In this document: one piece after another, positions 6,317 through 7,618 of the stretch
Numbering within the stretch: the stretch's first letter is position 1
Layout: each line of letters begins with the position of its first letter
NCBI GenBank assembly: GCA_018900995.1
Contig: JAHIFH010000007.1
Location: forward strand, 1 to 7,618
Reading direction: 5' to 3'
Length of the DNA stretch: 7,618 bases
Source of the DNA: Patescibacteria group bacterium
GTDB taxonomy: Bacteria; Patescibacteriota; Microgenomatia; PFEM01; JAHIFH01
Notes under the pieces: generated by a model
What the model saw: only the letters and a program-made list of their open reading frames with translations
Told to the model about the DNA's origin: nothing
The model's database searches: none
Program-made: the position numbers and the translations under genes

Positions 6317-7492
6317 TCATGTTAGTGCTTTTTTAATTTCTTCGGCCACCTTGGGACCAATGCCTTTAATTTCTGCCACTTTATCTTTTTGTGACATTAA
6401 TTTTTTCTTGGTTTTAATACCGGCTACTACTAAAGCGTTAATCGTTCTTGTGGATAATTTCAATTCCTCTAATTCTGGTGCTTCGCTTATTTTCTCAACC
6501 TTTGGTTTCTTCTTAACTGGCTTTTTTGCACCTTTAATATCAATTTTAAAACCAGTTAATTTAGCTGCCAAACGGACATTTTGACCCCCTTTACCAATGG
6601 CTAAAGAAAGCTGGTCATCGGGAACTGATACCACCGCTTGTCCTCTTTTCTTATCAATTTCTACTTTAACACCTTCCGCTGGAGACAGGGAAGCAATAAT
6701 AAACTTCTCCGGGTCATCACTATATTGAATAACATCAATTTTTTCACCCTCCAGTTCATCAATCACTGCCTGAACCCGAACGCCTTTTTGCCCCACACAA
6801 GAACCAACAGGGTCAACGCCTAGCTGAGTTGAAAAAGCGGCAATTTTTGTCCGAGCACCACCTTCTCTGGCAATTACCTTGATTTCCACCGCCCCAGAAG
6901 AAACTTCTGGAACTTCCCGACGGAAAAGAGCTTTAACTAAATCCGGATCAGATCGAGAAACAATCACTTCCCGACCCCGAGCCGAATCGCGGATTTCTTT
7001 AATGAAAAAAGTTAAACGCTGATTAACTGAATATCTTTCTGAGCGAATTTGTTCTTGAGGAGGCATCACTCCTTCGGCTTTGCCAATATCAACAATCGCA
7101 TTGGGCCCATCAAAGCGGATAATCATCCCGCTCACTAAAGTACCGACTCGTTTGGAGTATTCATCAAGAACAGCTGCTTTCTCTGCCTCTCGCAGTTTTT
7201 GAATAATTACTTGCTTGGCGGTCATAGAAGCAATCCGACCAAAGCCAGGGGGAGTGACTTCTTTTTTCTTTTTTTCTTTACCCTCAGGAAATTCATAAAC
7301 CTTAAATGCACCTGTTGCCATATCCAAATCAACACTGTATTCCATATCCTCTTTAGCACCATAATCCTTGCGATAAGCAGCAACAACAGCTGATTTAATT
7401 GACTCCAGAGCCACTTCTGGCTCAATGCCTTTCTCAGCACAAATTTGATTTAATGCTGAGGTAAATTCTGTTCTGGCTTTTAAGACTGCCAT
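6317..7492 (-). CDS. nusA: Transcription termination/antitermination protein NusA
   Basis: Binds RNA polymerase and nascent RNA and modulates pausing, termination and antitermination. 391 residues. Domains: N-terminal polymerase-binding domain about 1-110 (ALNQICAEKGIEPEVALESI); S1 about 115-182, closing REVIVSRSDPDLV; KH1 about 203-260 with the NusA hallmark DPVGSCVGQKGVRV (227-240; GQKG 234-237); KH2 about 270-320 with AIGKGGQNVRLAAKLTG (298-314; GKGG 300-303). After a Lys/Pro linker (KKPVKKKPK) comes a helix-hairpin-helix module, about 346-391, with VAEIKGIGPKVAEEI, resembling a single C-terminal acidic-repeat/HhH unit; the second E. coli repeat is absent. First gene of the operon by position, following a terminator and a 75-base leader. 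Ends in TGA; no obvious Shine-Dalgarno (AAGAAA only). Usual neighbours rimP, ylxR and ylxQ are not next to it here. Identity is certain. Confidence 0.97.
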   Translation of the reverse strand: MAVLKARTEFTSALNQICAEKGIEPEVALESIKSAVVAAYRKDYGAKEDMEYSVDLDMATGAFKVYEFPEGKEKKKKEVTPPGFGRIASMTAKQVIIQKLREAEKAAVLDEYSKRVGTLVSGMIIRFDGPNAIVDIGKAEGVMPPQEQIRSERYSVNQRLTFFIKEIRDSARGREVIVSRSDPDLVKALFRREVPEVSSGAVEIKVIAREGGARTKIAAFSTQLGVDPVGSCVGQKGVRVQAVIDELEGEKIDVIQYSDDPEKFIIASLSPAEGVKVEIDKKRGQAVVSVPDDQLSLAIGKGGQNVRLAAKLTGFKIDIKGAKKPVKKKPKVEKISEAPELEELKLSTRTINALVVAGIKTKKKLMSQKDKVAEIKGIGPKVAEEIKKALT

Positions 7493-7563
7493 GACAATTT
7501 TTCTTGTATTTTTGTGTTATTGATAACTTAACAATGATTTTCGCGTAATTTCGCGTTTTAGTT
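7493..7563 (-). promoter_or_regulatory. nusA leader and probable operon promoter region
   Basis: AT-rich non-coding stretch between the upstream terminator and the nusA ATG, so the operon promoter is expected here. A TTGTTA (7529-7534) could serve as -35, but no convincing TATAAT follows at 16-18 bases. TATCAA (7520-7525) is a weaker -10 candidate. It overlaps an inverted repeat, GTTAT-TG-ATAAC on the plus strand (7516-7527), that could be a small operator or hairpin. The exact promoter cannot be fixed by eye. Confidence 0.4.
7539..7556. repeat. Direct repeat TTTCGCGT x2, 10-bp period
   Basis: TTTCGCGT occurs at 7539-7546 and again at 7549-7556, separated by AA, so the copies sit one helical turn apart on the same DNA face. 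The CG-rich cores stand out in an AT-rich leader. Its place just upstream of the presumed nusA promoter fits a tandem regulator site or upstream element; no regulator can be named. Confidence 0.4.
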
Positions 7564-7586
7564 AAAAAGGTGGGAAATTCCCACCT
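7564..7586 (-). terminator. Rho-independent terminator of the gene upstream of nusA
   Basis: On the minus strand AGGTGGG, loop AATTT, then CCCACCT running into TTTT (five T in all): a 7-bp G/C-rich stem (9 bp if the AA/TT pairs next to the centre form) and a short U-tract. Orientation suits transcription arriving from the right, separating that unit from the nusA operon. No T-run follows on the plus strand. Confidence 0.7.
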
Positions 7587-7592
7587 CAAAAC

Positions 7593-7618
7593 TCACTTAA
7601 CCTGGGCTAATTTTATCA
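7593..7618 (-). other. Possible 3' tail of an upstream minus-strand gene
   Basis: The terminator implies a gene ending just to the right. Two frames are open from the edge: one ends ...IKLAQVK with TGA at 7593-7595, the other ...DKISPG with TAA at 7597-7599. With seven or fewer codons visible, neither frame nor product can be chosen. Confidence 0.25.

Noticed and set aside
6296..6319. UGA recoding (Gly, as in some Patescibacteria) extending NusA past its TGA to a TAA at 6296-6298
   Set aside because: No gene here uses UGA internally across well over 2,000 codons, and NusA's HhH domain already ends naturally before the TGA, so the standard code fits.
1760..6823. Several plus-strand open frames of 60-117 codons opposite pnp, the DHH-like gene, infB and nusA (for example 3915-4268 and 5591-5929)
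   Set aside because: Each lies wholly or almost wholly opposite a well-supported minus-strand gene, has low-complexity Ser/Phe/Leu-rich translations and resembles no family I recognise.
7222..7440. 72-codon minus-strand frame inside nusA
   Set aside because: Out-of-frame shadow of nusA; its Leu/Lys-rich translation follows from the nusA codons.
1..7618. tRNA/rRNA genes, CRISPR arrays, insertion sequences, prophage or att sites
   Set aside because: None seen; intergenic space other than the 7493-7618 leader totals only about 116 bases and everything else is contiguous housekeeping coding sequence.

Overview
All coding capacity is on the minus strand. In transcription order (right to left) the window holds nusA, infB, a degenerate DHH-family protein, rpsO, pnp, a free-standing Lon-type AAA+ ATPase without protease domain, and the first 86 codons of a family 4 uracil-DNA glycosylase running off the left edge. 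Junctions are tight (1-base overlap and gaps of 25, 42, 6, 38 and 5 bases), so I read it as one transcription/translation/RNA-turnover operon with a DNA-repair gene at its end.

Organism: a bacterium with moderate-to-low GC and the standard code (TAA, TAG and TGA all act as stops; no internal UGA). The short IF2 without N-terminal extension, the lack of rimP/ylxR/ylxQ/rbfA/truB/ribF between nusA and rpsO, the odd DHH protein in that slot and the weak Shine-Dalgarno signals suggest a reduced genome of the Candidate Phyla Radiation (Patescibacteria), perhaps Microgenomates. This is an inference from protein style, not a proven assignment.

Layout: 7564-7618 holds what may be the tail of an upstream gene and a minus-strand intrinsic terminator. 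7493-7563 is the nusA leader, with a 10-bp-spaced direct repeat and a small inverted repeat. 4780-7492 encodes the elongation/antitermination factor NusA and translation factor IF2. 3887-4780 encodes a protein with the DHH/NrnA fold pattern but most metal ligands replaced. 1400-3844 is the classic rpsO-pnp pair (S15 and polynucleotide phosphorylase). 264-1361 is Lon reduced to its ATPase module. 1-258 is the N-terminus of a [4Fe-4S] uracil-DNA glycosylase.

The points most worth a second look are the two apparently repurposed proteins in an otherwise conserved housekeeping operon: a DHH 'pseudo-phosphoesterase' (signature DHH reads DNN, DHHA1 absent) and a Lon ATPase that keeps its ATP-hydrolysis residues but has lost the substrate-binding domain, protease domain and pore-loop Tyr. 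Also notable are two similar Arg/Glu/Gly-rich in-frame insertions in IF2 and the Lon-like protein, a consensus TATAAT four bases before the rpsO ATG, and a perfect 22-bp palindrome inside the glycosylase gene.
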